A DNA stretch of 64,000 nucleotides from Siniperca chuatsi. Its lineage: Eukaryota; Chordata; Actinopteri; Centrarchiformes; Sinipercidae. Below, in pieces: positions 1 to 12,400 of this stretch. The notes below the pieces were generated by a model that did not search any database, was not told the DNA's origin, and worked only from the letters and a program-made list of their open reading frames with translations. Position 1 is the first letter of the stretch. The number at the start of each line of letters is the position of its first letter. The translations under genes were made by a program, and so were the position numbers. The stretch spans positions 6,453,667-6,517,666 of the forward strand of contig NC_058043.1 in assembly GCF_020085105.1 (NCBI RefSeq). Direction: 5' to 3'.

Positions 1-486
1 AACAGTAGGCTGGTCCTCACTAGCAACAAGAAGAGAGCTATGATCATTTTTATTTATAAAGGTCTCCTGCAAAAGCTGCCTCAGAATTGTACTGTTTAAC
101 TCTAACTACCCCTCTGATAAAATATACTGAACTTGGAAAGACTGCCTTCCACTACTTTGCACCTTATTAATGGAATGAATCTCAGAGGATTTTAAAATTT
201 TAATGTCTCATCCCACTTTTAGACTTTTAACTTCAAATATATGTAGTCAAGAAACACGTTATCTAAACCACTTTATTTGGAGGTCACACTGAAAGCGAGT
301 GCACCTGAAATGTCTCAACAATCCCTCACTGCACAGGAAAAACTGTGTGCACGTAAGTACGGTAGATCAAAGTGGGTCTGTAAACTGTGAAGGATGTTTA
401 TATCAGGTGACGGTGATAATATGTGCGTGGTGTTTGTAGCTGGTCAGGTTCATACTGATCACTACTGTGTTTGATTCTGTCTGTAG

Positions 487-1006
487 AAACCTGAGGGCCC
501 TTCAGTCCTCAGCTCTGGGCAGCATGCGGCCTCGCAACAGAAGACTCCTGCGGCCCCTGCAGAGCCCCACTGTGGCACCGGGCCCCACGCGCCTCCGGCC
601 CCTGACGCTCCCTGTGAAACGGACATGAGCCAGAAACCAGACCCTCGTTCACTGTCCTCTCAGGGACCTGGACTGATGGCTCCGCCCTCCCCCTCCCCTC
701 ATTCTCCCCCACAGGCCCCTCCCACCAAGTCAGACTGCCACTCCTTCCTCCCCCCTCTCTCCTCACCTCATCCCCATCCAGACTCCTCCTCCCCTGCTCC
801 CAGCTTGACTTCCTTCCCCCCTCCTCCGACCCCCAGCCCCAGCAGCCCCCTTGGTCGACGTACGTATGATCGACTTCGCCCACTCCACCTTCAAGGGTTT
901 CCGCGGCGACACTGCGGTGCACGACGGCCCGGACCGGGGCTACGTGTTCGGACTGGAGAGCCTGGTCCAGATCCTGGAGAGCCTGCGAGATGACAACCTG
1001 CTGTAG
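487..1006 (+). CDS. ip6k1: Inositol hexakisphosphate kinase, last coding exon (partial; 5' exons outside the window)
   Basis: IP6 kinases phosphorylate inositol hexakisphosphate to diphosphoinositol pentakisphosphate (IP7) in cytosol and nucleus. A splice acceptor (pyrimidine-rich stretch ending TAG at 484-486) opens the exon. From 854 to the TAG at 1004-1006 the sequence encodes VDVRMIDFAHSTFKGF, then a stretch with TAVHDGPDRGYVFGLE, and ends RDDNLL. This is the conserved IP6K C-terminus, with the kinase Asp in MIDFAH. It resembles IP6K1 more than IP6K2 or IP6K3, whose ends differ around STFKGF/VHDGPD, so the paralogue call is an inference. Before it, 487-853 reads as a Pro/Ser-rich linker, as expected between the catalytic blocks, but is open in a frame one base away from the conserved C-terminus. 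Either a very small intron or an indel separates the two. The frame of the C-terminus has stops at 626 and 674. Family is sure, paralogue moderately so. Confidence 0.85.
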
Positions 1007-1013
1007 CTTTGAA

Positions 1014-1079
1014 TACACACACACACACACACACACACGCAAACACGCACGCAAACACACGCACACACACACACACACA
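1014..1079. repeat. (CA)n microsatellite, interrupted
   Basis: CA dinucleotide tract with AA/CG interruptions. It starts eight bases after the ip6k stop codon, so it would lie in that gene's 3' UTR. Confidence 0.95.
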
Positions 1080-1438
1080 GCTTGTTGTGAGTTAGTTCAG
1101 GTCGTGCCGCAGTTTTCTCAAGAACTGAGACGGTTTGGTTGTAAATATGGAACAGGGTTCTTCAGCATGTCACCATGGCAACATGGGCATTCTACAGTCG
1201 AGTAGTTACTATAGCAACAGCCAAGAGGTGGGACAGTGGAGCTGAAATGGCTGCAACTTCAAGCTGACATGGAGAACCTCTGTCACACACACACACACAC
1301 ACACACATTTGTACTTCTATACTTGTGAGGACCCTCATTGACATAATGCATTCCCTAGCCCCTAACCTTAACCATCACAACTAAATGCCTAACCACAACC
1401 GTCACCCAAACTCTCACCCTAAACTGATTTCTAACCTT

Positions 1439-1971
1439 AAAGTCTCCCTCCACTCCGAAAATGTGTTTTTCTTATTGTTACGTCAGTTGGATGTTTGAGC
1501 TTCATCGTGCAGAATGACATGTGCAGAGTTTGACACTAGAAGGCTGTTTTCACGTTAATCTGCTGAAGAGGGAAACCTTAACTCTGAGTTTAACACGTGT
1601 AGATATGAGCATCACAATTAGTTCCTGGTCTTGAGTGAGAATTGGTTCTTCAGTGACATCTTGTGTCCAGCAGTTAAACTTTTGAAAGAAAAAATATTTG
1701 CATATTCCTGGATTCTGGATTTTTCAATCAGGGACAAGGAGTAGATTTTAATGAGGTCAGTTTTCATAGAAAAACATACTAATGTACAGAATTTTTATAC
1801 GTCTTAAAACATGTCTGGAGGGGATCTTTAAACTCAGATGAGCACAGAGAAACAAATATCAGAAGATGAATGTGAAAACAGCCTTATAGTGTCAAACATG
1901 CATCGTTCTGCACAGTGAAGCTCAAACATCCACATAAACAATACGCACACTTATGAGTGGAGGGGGTCTTC
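1439..1971. mobile_element. Inverted-repeat element with long terminal arms (MITE-like)
   Basis: The arms at about 1439-1612 and 1800-1971 are imperfect reverse complements. The left arm reads TCCCTCCACTC ... GGATGTTTGAGCTTCA ... GTTTGACACTA ... GGCTGTTTTCAC. The right arm carries the complement of each block in reverse order. The centre includes TCCAGCAGTTAAACTTTTGA at about 1670. It has no ORF and looks like a non-autonomous DNA element. A partial relative lies in the last intron of pde12 (about 46160-46312). Confidence 0.75.
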
Positions 1972-3095
1972 AACCATAACACCAAGTCAAACTTGGAAGG
2001 ATGTGAGGACCATCCAAAAATGGCGGAACTCCCAAGCTCCAAAACTCAAATTGGTCCTCAACAAAATAGACAAACAAGAGCACACACACTCAAACACACA
2101 CACATCCCGGGAGCAGTTGTCTGTGGAGCTGTTTGACAGCACAGCGGGACCGAGCGTCCTCTCTGAACGACCAAGCAGCTGGATCCCAGGGGCCGCCCAC
2201 TGAAGTTGGCCAACACTCACTTTACCATCCTCAGCCCCCTCCCCCCCACCCCCAACCACACACACTCCTCTTTCTCTACAGAAACCAAACCTGGACAGGT
2301 GAATAGACTCCTTTAGCGTTACCTTGAAAACGCATTCAGAAACACATCCAAGCATCTGTTAAAGCAATAGATGGCGATGATAGACGGCAACTTTTTTCTT
2401 CAGCGGTGCAGAGGGCAGCATCACCCACAGGGAGAACGGTGATAAAGTGCAACAGAAATCTGCATCATAGAAGTAGGCTTTAAGGAGAGATAATATAGAT
2501 AATTTCTAAAATGCTGTATGTCCGTTTTTGGGGCTTTATTCAAAAACGTTAGTAGTCGGTGTCCTGTAAAATCATCCTCTGGGTTATTGTGTAATATCAA
2601 AAGCATAAGTGTTACTTTCCCAAATCTGGTCTGGTGATATTTTTCTTAACTACTTATTGTCAACTAATCCCATGAAAAAAACAAAACCAACAATGACTTG
2701 ATCCACTAACAAGTACTGTGTGTGTATCCAAAGCCTGATATATCTTCTTCCTCTGTGCCATAGAGCTCCATTGTTGTTCAAAACTATTAAAAACACATCA
2801 GTGAGTCACTCCTTTGCACTGGGTGACATTTTCCTTCATTACCATGAACACACACACTGTAGTTTACTTTGACTCAGTCCCACACACACCGTCCTGCTGC
2901 CCCAAATGTGGATTCGTTCACCGCTGAAAATAGTCTCCAACAAATGCACTATTTCCTCATGTTTCAGTAACATTTGCTAATAACTACAGTGTTTAGCTGT
3001 TTTAGGAAATTACTGAGCCTTAAAAAAAAGAAAAAGAAATTATATATTTGTGAGCTTGAAAGTTCTTTTTATATATCAAATTATTTTTGGGGGGG

Positions 3096-3216
3096 TATTT
3101 TATGCCTTTATTTGATAGCCGACAGTAGAGAGATGACAGGAAATTTCTGGCTAGACTATCAGGGGACGTTGTGGTTCATGATCGGCGCCTTAACCCCTAG
3201 GCCACCAGGGCGTCCC
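3096..3216 (-). mobile_element. tRNA-derived SINE fragment
   Basis: Read on the minus strand it begins with a GGGACGCCCTGGTGGCCTAG-like head resembling a tRNA A box, and runs into the TGTCATCTCTCTACTGTC tail also seen near 19870 and 55260. Box B is degenerate here. An old copy. Confidence 0.6.
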
Positions 3217-3248
3217 TGAAAGTTTATTCATGACCTTGGAAACAGCAG

Positions 3249-3579
3249 TTGACAAAACAATCTTCCCACAGTGTCCATTTAGTACCTGATCGAGTTGCTC
3301 CGTTGTCGTGGAATTATAGATGTTCACATTTTTAAAAGCTTTGAAGACTTTTCGTCCATGTTGGCTTTTAAAGATCGAAATCTCCAGAACAGCAACTAAT
3401 TGGTGTTTCCTGTTGCTGTTTCCATGTCAAGAATGAATTTTCAATCCCTACATTTGAGCCAACATGGAAGAGAAGTCCTTAAAGTGCTCATAAAAATAGA
3501 AACAATGGATTGTGTGATATGATCAAAAGCTCCAGAAACAACTACTTAATGGACCTTGTGGTGGGGTTGTTTTGTCAAC
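3249..3579. mobile_element. Palindromic MITE-like element with TTGACAAAACA ends
   Basis: The left end TTGACAAAACAATC at 3249 and the right end GTTGTTTTGTCAA finishing at about 3579 are inverted repeats, followed inward by CCCACA-type blocks. The interior carries inverted copies of a GTCCATGTTGGCTTTTAAAG-like block (about 3355-3372 versus 3460-3480). Relatives occur at about 16378-16660 and 58550-58765, and a fragment at about 32240-32350. Confidence 0.7.
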
Positions 3580-4508
3580 TATACATTTGTGAACCATTTT
3601 TTAAAGATTTACATCTTCAGTAGGAACAAATGGTCTTGGAGCTGAGTGCCACAGACAGAGTAAGGACGTCAGTGTTCAGCGACGGACAAACAGACTGTCC
3701 GTCTTTTCATGGGATTAGTTGACAATAGAAAAATATAGAATAAAACCAGCCTTATTCTTTGAGTTATGGCTGGGTGAATAACAAGAACATTTAATAAGAA
3801 TAATATTTTTCTTACATATATTATATACATATATATCTGATAAAATCACAATGTGGCAAATCTGTGCAAAATCACATAAAATATTCAAATTCATGTTCAT
3901 TGCAATGAAAAAAAAAAAACTCCCCTTCAACTAATTTTGACAGGTTTTTTCCTGGTAACTCAGCAGAATTGGCCGCAATGTCTCATTTGAAGATGTCACC
4001 ATTTATCTCATCTGATTGGTCCTGATGAGACCGTGTTAGCCAATCACATTTGTCCATTTATGCTTCCGTCACCAAGTTCCAGAGACCGGCTGCGACGCAG
4101 CACCGCCCCCTGCTGGACAGCAACAGGAACTCAACCCCAGGAGCTGGAATAAGAGAGAGCAAATATGAATATTTTATTTTTGGTTTATCGAGGTGATAAT
4201 TTATTTTTTTATTGTACCTTTACCCATGTGTGTGGTAATGTTTTGTCTTTTACATGTCTCCACCCCAAATGTATAAAATGTAAAGAAATTAAGTGCATCA
4301 GAGACACAATGTGTGAAATGTCAGGAGAATACACAGTATTATTTGAGCTAACTGAAGCCGGTTTTATTTGCTGCTGACTCGGCTTCAGTCACAAAATCGG
4401 GTTTCATGAAGAAAACTGTCGCAGCAAATCCAGACTTCAGTCAGCTCACTGAGCCCAACACTTGTGCCTGCTGTGGAGTTGTTGCTCAGGTGGGAAACTC
4501 TATTGAAC

Positions 4509-4549
4509 GTGTGTGTGTATGTATGTGTGTGTGTGTGTGTGTGTGTGTT
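4509..4549. repeat. (GT)n microsatellite
   Basis: GT dinucleotide run with two GTAT interruptions near its start, in intergenic DNA. Confidence 0.95.
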
Positions 4550-5111
4550 AGAACAAAGGTAGACGCCATCTTTAGTCTTTGGTTTGTTTCACTTCACATT
4601 TAAGGAGTTGGTAAAGGACTGCATGCACATTAACGTCCTCCTGTTTGGGCCAGTTTCCACCACAGCGTCAAACATTCTTGTTACAGTCATCACAGAGTCT
4701 AAAGCGGCGGTGGTCCACATGTCCTCTCCGATCATGATGTTTCTTTATGATTATTAGCCGCAATGATTGATCAGTTATTTAGCAGCATTTTCTGCATCTG
4801 ACATCATCCTGACTGTTTGTTAGAACAGTGAAAGTAAGTGAGATTAAATCTTTCCAGAAGCTTTTGGGCTCATGTTGTAATTACTGACCAGACAGGTGAA
4901 TCCAGCCACAGCAGAAGGTTCTGGGTCATATGAAATGGTTTTGATAACACACTGCCAGTTCTCTTCAGTCGCTGATGCAGAGACGTACTCGTATAATTCA
5001 GTATCACAGAGCTGTGGGGTCAGTTCATCAGGGTGTAGAAAATCTCAATACACATTCACTAATGGCCCTTTTTGACCAAATAGTTCCAGGAACTAAATCA
5101 CGACCTTAAAA

Positions 5112-5560
5112 CTGCAATAACTGATATTTTTGGCCACTTGGGGGCAGAAAAAACAAGTGAACACAACATTGACATATCGTCACCTTTTAAGTTGATATGG
5201 TGAACTTGTTATCAAACAGTTGCTTATTTACACGTCCAGCAGTTATGGAGCAACATTAGCATTCATTTGGAGTCGTGTTTCTGTCACCTGATGAATTTAA
5301 GTCCAATACTCTCTCTCTTTTTGGTCTCTACCAACTCCTGAGGGAAACATCTGGCTCTTTAGCTGCTAAATGCTCCACTTTCTCACTGAAAACAGCTGCC
5401 TGCTGCGGCCGAAAACGGCACTATGAGGGCGGAGAGAGTGAAACAAAACAGTAAAGTTGTGGGCCGGACTGATAAACAATGAGCTGAAACTCACTATAAA
5501 GCTGACGGGAGCTGCAGATTCAGCTGATATTTCTCTGTGGGTCCGTATCAATTATTCATA
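5112..5560 (+). mobile_element. TAAAGCTGCA-type interspersed repeat, copy 1
   Basis: Contains the family landmarks TTGGGGGCAG, ACACAACATTGACATA, CACGTCCAGCAG, CACCTGATGAAT, GGTCTCTACCAACTC and a CATTTAGC/GCTCCACTTTCT block, in the same order as copies at 28568-29290 (interrupted) and 57650-57895, and in inverted order at 10640-11067. No ORF. Confidence 0.65.
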
Positions 5561-5945
5561 AGTAATCATTCCTCTTTGCATCTTCATCACATCTAAAGAA
5601 CCGTAAAGTTTAGGAAAGTTCAACTAATATCGGATTAAAACTTGACTGCTTCAATTGAGACATATTTTTTTAACTCACTTAGACAACAGCACAGTTATTG
5701 TGTTGTTTGTAAGTGACTGTTGTGACGTGCAGAGGTGACTGATAGAAGCTTGGCTGCAAAGTCGCGAGGATCTGCTGACTGTTTTTTCTGCTTTAGTAGG
5801 AACCTGTTAATTAAAGTTTTCGTTTTGTTCGCCACGTTCATGCTGTATTTTGCACACTCACCCTCATCTCGCTCATATTTAGACTAGTCAGTAAGTCGGC
5901 TACATAAATGTCCTTAAGATTAAAATATATTTCCATCCCAAGCGG

Positions 5946-6217
5946 AGCTGCAATGATTAGTCTAAAGCCTAAATTCTGTAGTTCCAGCGTCTCAATATGA
6001 ATGTTTTCTGTTTTCCTTCATCTTCTACGATTATAAAACAAATATCTTTGGATTTTGGGATTTTGGTCGCGTGAAACAAGACATTTGAAGGCTTTGGGAA
6101 ATTGTGAAGAGCATTTTTCACCATTTTATGATATTTTATAGATCAAACAATCGATTACTCGAGAAAATAATCAACAGATTAATCTATAGTGAAAATAATT
6201 GTTAGTTGCAGCCCTAA
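5946..6217. mobile_element. Palindromic GGGCTGCAACTAA-type repeat, copy 1
   Basis: Ends with AATTGTTAGTTGCAGCCCTAA and contains the internal ATCGATTACTCGAGAAAATA-like block and ACAGATTAATC. Same family as 12763-13125, 15710-16035, 21022-21314 and fragments at 42147-42210, 44366-44466 and 53250-53470. The end sequence resembles fish non-autonomous hAT-type elements; that class is an inference. Confidence 0.7.
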
Positions 6218-6539
6218 TCTCTAATCCTAAAATGGATACAAGTGGCAGCCGGGGTTTGTTTGCAGGCTGAATAAATGCTGTAGCAGTCTCGAGGCTTGTG
6301 ATGTTCAGACTGCAGATTCTGCCCTGATAGTTCCTGGACCATCCTGTGAAAATGTTACTGAGTTCCTCATAGGTTCCTGGAAAGGTAAATGCAGTCAAAA
6401 AGGACGATAAGTGCAGTAAACGAGGTTCACCTTTATAGAGGGTCACAGTGCCCTCAAAGCCCGACGATGTCATCCCGAACTCACTGTGTCCAACATCACT
6501 GGAAGTCTATTTCTGCCATGAGAGAAAAAAGCAAGAAGT

Positions 6540-6960
6540 AAGCACTCAAGTCAAAGTTATGAGATATGGAGGAGCATTGCATTCACAAAAAAAGGAGACC
6601 GTATCTTGTTATTATGACTTCTGTATAGTTATGAGATAGTTTTCTTGTAATTATGAGGTCTTTTTGTGTTTTTGTGATAGTTAAAATTATGAGATAAGGC
6701 CTCAAATTTGTTTTGTTTTTTTGGTGAAGAAGGCTCTTCTGTAGATACTAAATCAGATTTAGGAGATTTAATTAATAATATTTGACTTACTATTGTAATT
6801 TAGACTTAACATTTTGATTTAGGAAGTCAAATCTTTTACATAGTATCTCATAATTTTAAAGTAAGTCAAATGCTGATGTAGTATCATAAGTTTGACTCAA
6901 AGTCACAAAGTTGACTTAGCTTTTCATAATTGGATGAAGAACGTCTAATCTTTTACATAT
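6540..6960. repeat. AT-rich degenerate tandem stretch (AAGTCAAAATTATGAGATA-like)
   Basis: Repeating, decayed words such as ATTATGAGATA, AAGTCAAAT, AGTATCATAA and TTGACTTA occur on both strands. A second stretch with the same words lies at about 47430-47620. Confidence 0.6.
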
Positions 6961-9424
6961 CTCATCTTTTAGTATAAGGCATTAGTATTCAGGGCATTTT
7001 ATGGCTTCTTTATTAGAAAGTCAGGAAATGAGGGGAGAGAGAGAAAGGGAACGACATGCAACAAAGGTCTCCTGGCTAAGTTATAGTTTGTTGTCAGTTT
7101 CTTAAAGCAGTTCTCCACTGATTTAACATTGCACTCCTATAAATAACACTGTCGGACTCATGATGGACAGTTTCAAAATCGATGCAGCAGAACCAGAGAT
7201 GTCGACTTTTTTTGCTCCACACATTCTTCTTCCTTGTCAAAACCGGTTGCCTACATTACCCACAATGCAACTCAACTGCCGACAGTTCAATCAGAGCTAT
7301 AAGTGTGTTATGCTAGTAGCGGCTAATGTAATCTGAGCCACTAGACTCAGCTAGAAGCAGAGATGAGGAGCGGACTACAGAGGTCTTGTAAACTCGCCTC
7401 TTTCTAACTCCACACTCCCAGATTTGTTTCATTTTCAAACTTGAAGTCTTCAGCCCCGACCGACGCAGACTCAAGTGACATCACTTGAGGCAATTTATCA
7501 GATTTAACGCAGCTCCGTCTGGAGTCACAAAAGGCTTTATACAGACTTTGATGTAAAATTTGTGGAGTTCCCCTTTAAACCCCAACGCCTACAGGGCACT
7601 GTATCGCATCATTTTGACTTAGTAACTCATAATCTTGATTTACCATCAGTATTTTTGTTTTTATCATTCCTAAATTTGTTGTTTTTGTTTCTAGCAGAAA
7701 TTGGCTTCTGCAGAGAAAGTGTGACTGAGAGAGAAAACAGACTCCAACACAATAAACATGACTAACAACTCACAGATGCTAACAGGCTAACTGTATGCAA
7801 TACCATTTATGCTAACAGCCTGAATGCACATCACCAGCAGTCAGTCACATGCATGCGTGAAAACTTCTCCTACACAAAGTTAAATCTTGATAAACTTCAG
7901 AGGTATTGATGCTTTATACTAACAACATAAGCAGCTGGATGAGATCCAGAGCTTTTCTTTATGTTCATCAGACAATCAGGACTCCTGTGGGGACAAAGAT
8001 GTTCAGCCTCTCATCCAAAACTCCAGTAGAAGTCTGCATATTAAAAAAACTCTTGAAGACATGAGTGGGAGACAGCAAGCTCTGATTTTCCACATCGAGG
8101 CTCATCAGGCGTCAGCGCAGCAGGTGGAGGGGTTGAACCCGGGTCATCTGGCTGTTGAAGGAGGTCTCTAGGACCTCCTGCTGTGTGTAGTCCACATCTG
8201 TCCCAGCAGAGCGTTCAGATCAGATCAGCGTGTCAAATGTAAAAATATTCATCTGAATCATTTAATCTTGTATTCCAACTTTAAAGCTTATTTTTTTCTC
8301 AAAAACAGGTGTTCCTGCAAGGGGTCGAAATAAAATCTGTGACTTCAGTGTGTCTCGGCTCATTTCATGAAGTATCAGTTTGTTTTATGTGGAAGTGCTT
8401 TCATGTATTGTAAATACAGGAAATCATCATAAACCACCTGCAGATTTCAGGTTGCAAGGCCACTCAGCTGCTGGGTAAGCTTCAGTGTTGACTCTTCATT
8501 TAAATTAAATCCATCTTTTTTATTAAACCAGTAAATTCAAAAGTCCAGAAGGCAGGAAAACATTTAAAACGTGTAGATCAGAGCAGGTGAATCCAAGGGT
8601 TCGGTTTCAGAAGTTTAATAATCATAATCAATATATATGGTTGTTATGCTTTCCATATTAATGGTAGTGTAATAAAGAATATTATATAATAATATATAAA
8701 TTATTAACGAAATAACCCGACTTTACATGCATGCTGCTAGCGTGGCTGCAGACTCTTTGTCTTGTTTTTATTTCTTATGTACTAAGTGAACATTTTGTCC
8801 TGATGGTGGCGCTAGAGGAAGGTCAGAGAGTCAACAGAATCAATAGGATTCATCTTCTGGGAACTCAGAATATCAACAGCAAATTCCATAACATCCGGTA
8901 GTAGAGATCTCTTGATGATAAAATGATGTAAACTTTAAATCACATGCGAATCTCTGTAGAATCACATTGTGATGATGTAAAAATATGGACAAACTGTAAT
9001 GCACATTTTTGTTGTCAAATTTAATAATAAAATAAAAATACTAAATAAAATCTGACAAAATTATATCCGAAACAAATATGAGACAAGTATTTGTTGTTGG
9101 CATTCATCTTTTCTTTTTTCTCCTTTTATGAAAAAAGGCTTTAAATGTTTGTTGACAGTGGATTGTATCCTCCTGATCTGTTTTACTTTCAGCTACTGTT
9201 TCCTTTTATGCTTCATCTAAATATAGACAATCATGGACAATAAGAAAATACTGTATTTCAGGAAGGGAAAGGAATACATTTTAATAGAAAAATACAATAA
9301 AATTTAATTTCTTTTGGCTCTTACTGTTAAATATGTGTGTGATGTGGAAAATGAGTTAACAAACAGAAAAAGTTACTTTAAAGTGTGATTTTGAATGTTT
9401 GCAGATATTTTTACATGTTCATAT

Positions 9425-12400
9425 TTAACTACTTTCTTTGCATTTTGTCCGTCTCCTCACTCCTGCGTCACCCCGGCGTGCTGCTCTGCCGCCGTACAGG
9501 TCGTACTCCCGGTACAGGATGTAGTCCTTCAGTCGCCCCGGCAACGGCAGGAAGCTCATGAAGACGGGCGATCGCAGACGCAGGCGACCGAGACAGTGGC
9601 GGATCCGCAGACGACAGAGATGCTGCAGACAACGGACGCTGTCTGGAGAGGAGGAGGAGGAAACATGGAGAGGAAAGATTAATGAAGACCACTGGTTGCA
9701 TTGTTGTTTCTCGTTTGTCTCCCTCTGTTGTTTCTGTTGTCACTGTCAGGGCAGGGACTGATAAAGTTTCATTTCATTTACCTTGCAGCCTGCAGATATC
9801 GGGCCACTGCCGCTGCTCCATCACAGCCGCCTTCAGCTTGGAGCACAAAGTCACATGATCCACGTAGTCCAACAGGATGCGAACCACCTGACCCGAGAGG
9901 TGCTTCAGCCAGGAGACAGTGATCACCTCACAGAACTGCACTGACACACAGACGGACAGACGTTCAACACAAGAGTAGTCCACACCATCCCTCACACTGT
10001 CTGACATGACTGAATGATTCAAATGATTACTGAATGTGTAAAAATAAAAAGTGATATCAACAGACATTAATAACAGCTGACTGTGAGTTGTGCAGCGAGA
10101 TCTGATTTCAGACAGATTATAGTGGAGAATTTGGTTTAACAGCAGCGTGACAGGACTTTGGGCTCAGTGCATGCAAGAAATTAATGTAAGGCATGTATTT
10201 TATTTTTTGTCTGAACTTTGTTACAGACATTCACGGTCCCCAGAGGATTTATAACTTTGGTGATCCTTGTCTTCTAGCGCCACCAGCAGGTCAAAATTTC
10301 AACTCTTCCAACACTTCAATTCATGACAGGATACCCTCTAAAACTAAATATACTACAAAATGACAGGTGATAGAAACTACTGCTCATACTACTCTGTCAT
10401 TTTTAGAAAATTTAGGGAAAGTCTATAAACAAGTTATCTGTGTGGGTGGTTTAAGATGCATAAAGCAGTATTTTTTATATTAACTAAAAGACTACATGTA
10501 ATGTGAAAGGTGACTCGAAATGTAATCCTGGTTCCACCATGTAAAGCACTTCTTAACTTTGTTTTGAAAAGTGCTATATAAATGAAGTTTATTATTATTA
10601 TTGTTACATAATAATAGGCTGCCTTCGGACCGACAGTAGCCACACGTGACAGAACGCAGCTCTCTCATTCATTTCATTGAGCCAGTTTGTTGGTACAGTT
10701 GAAACAAGCTTAACTTTTGCCGCTACCTGCTCAGCACCAAACAGCAGACAGACACAGTGAGCGACTAGCTGGTGAAGAAAGTGGAGCATTTAGAAACTAA
10801 AGAGTCAGATGTTTATCTCAAGAGTAGGTGGAGACCAAACCAGAGCTAAAAGGAGAGTGAATATTGAACTCACATTCATCAGGTGGACACAAACACGACT
10901 CCGATGAGATGATAATTTTGCTCTGTGTCTGCTGCTGGATGTGGATGTAGGCAGCCGTTTACTAACGTGTTAGCCATAGCAACGTTATAAGGTCATAATA
11001 TGTCAATGTTGTGTTTTCAGCTTGTTCTGCTACCTCCAAAAAAGAAATCAGCTCATGCAGCTTTAAGGATCTTGGATCTACAGTTTAGCTCTGCTTGTCT
11101 TATGTTAATGTTAGCTTAACACAAGGTAGCGAGCTTTAGCCCCCAGCGGCTCTACAGTGTGACCCCCAATAAAACTGGTGTGTCCTGTTCATTACCAAGT
11201 CGTCTTTGATCACAGTGTTGCTCCATCCCTCGTAGCCTTCAGGGATGTGGGAACTGTTGCCATAGGGACACTCAAAGCAGCGCCCCACATCATAACCATA
11301 GTTACACAGCATCCTGAGGACCACCTAACACACACACACACAACAGGCAAGATTAAATACAAGAACAGCTGTCCTCCCAAAAGGTGACAACTGTTCTTAC
11401 AGAAATAATATTAGTAAAGTTAGTGAAGCTGCTGATTCCAGCAACATCTGTGAATTTGAATAAATGTTTTTGTAAGAAATAATAATACGAGCAACAGTTT
11501 ACCTCGTCTTTGAGAGCGTACTGCAGGGCTGAAGGGAAGTGTGTTGTGTTTATTCTGCAGTAATAGTTGACGTTGGCTCCAAACCTCAGCAACAGGTTGA
11601 TCAACTCATAGTTGCCCAAACGCAGTGCAACCTTAAAGACACAGTCATTGGCTCAGCAACCGCTTTTTAGCTCAGGGATCAACAGAGTGGTGGACTGACA
11701 GACAGACCAACATTGGTGTTAATATTTCTTAACGAACAACACTGTATCCATCCGCCCAGTACTTCTGTGCAGCATTTCCAGCTACAGCGTTGGTTGCCAA
11801 ATATGACCGGTGAGAACAGGTTTTGTTCTTGGTTTCTGTATAGGCACAATGGTACCAAACCTGGCAACCTCACCGTGACGACAAGCTGAACACAGTCACT
11901 GCACAACTGTTGTTTGTCAAAAAATAGTTCCAGCATGTAACTCCCCATAAAATCACAAACTGTTCTGTTCGTGTACAGACTAAACAAACGAGATACAATT
12001 AGTTTAGCTTTAGAGGTGTTGGCAGGCTAACAATCTCCCCCTGCTTGCAGTCTTTATGCTAAGCTAAGCTAACCACGTCCTGATTCCAGCTTTGTACTTG
12101 TACCAACACACAGACATGAGAGATTGATATCCATCTTCCCATCTCGCAAATGAGTTGAGACAATTTGTGTTTCCCAAACTATTGAACTATTCCTTTGAGT
12201 ATTAAGTTTGAGGATTTTTCGTTTCAATATTTGGTATATGAAGGGAAATTATTTCACCAATAAAATCATATTAACAATAACAACCCTAGCCATAACCTAA
12301 TTCTAACCCTTAAAACCAAATCTTAACCTTTAAACAGCCCTTTGAAGCTGTGAGGACCGGTCAAAATGTCCTCACTTTCCAAAAATGTCCTCACTCTGTA

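Larger units (their letters stand above)
1007..9424. other. Intergenic region between ip6k and asb14
   Basis: I see no exon with protein similarity here. It holds the ip6k 3' UTR at the left, CA/GT microsatellites (1284-1307, 4509-4549), an inverted-repeat element (1439-1971), a SINE fragment (3096-3216), a palindromic element with TTGACAAAACA ends (3249-3579), a TAAAGCTGCA-type repeat (about 5112-5560), a GGGCTGCAACTAA-type palindromic repeat (about 5946-6217), an AT-rich degenerate tandem stretch (about 6540-6960) and a SINE remnant (about 7000-7080). From 7090 to 9300 I recognise nothing. Possible asb14 poly(A) hexamers (ATTAAA on the minus strand) lie near 9303. Confidence 0.7.

Noticed and set aside
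300-356. Short open stretch ending at a donor-like CAC/GTAAGT, as a possible penultimate ip6k exon
   Set aside because: The residues do not match any IP6 kinase block and the upstream side lacks a clear acceptor.
509-1078. 189-aa minus-strand open frame over the ip6k exon and its CA repeat
   Set aside because: It is the antisense of the ip6k exon plus a CVCVCV stretch from the microsatellite, with no family similarity.
1320-1440. CCTAACC-rich stretch as an interstitial telomere repeat
   Set aside because: The words are irregular (CCTAACCTTAACC, ATGCCTAACCA) and not tandem TTAGGG units; similar phrases recur at 12290 and 29460 as part of dispersed repeats.
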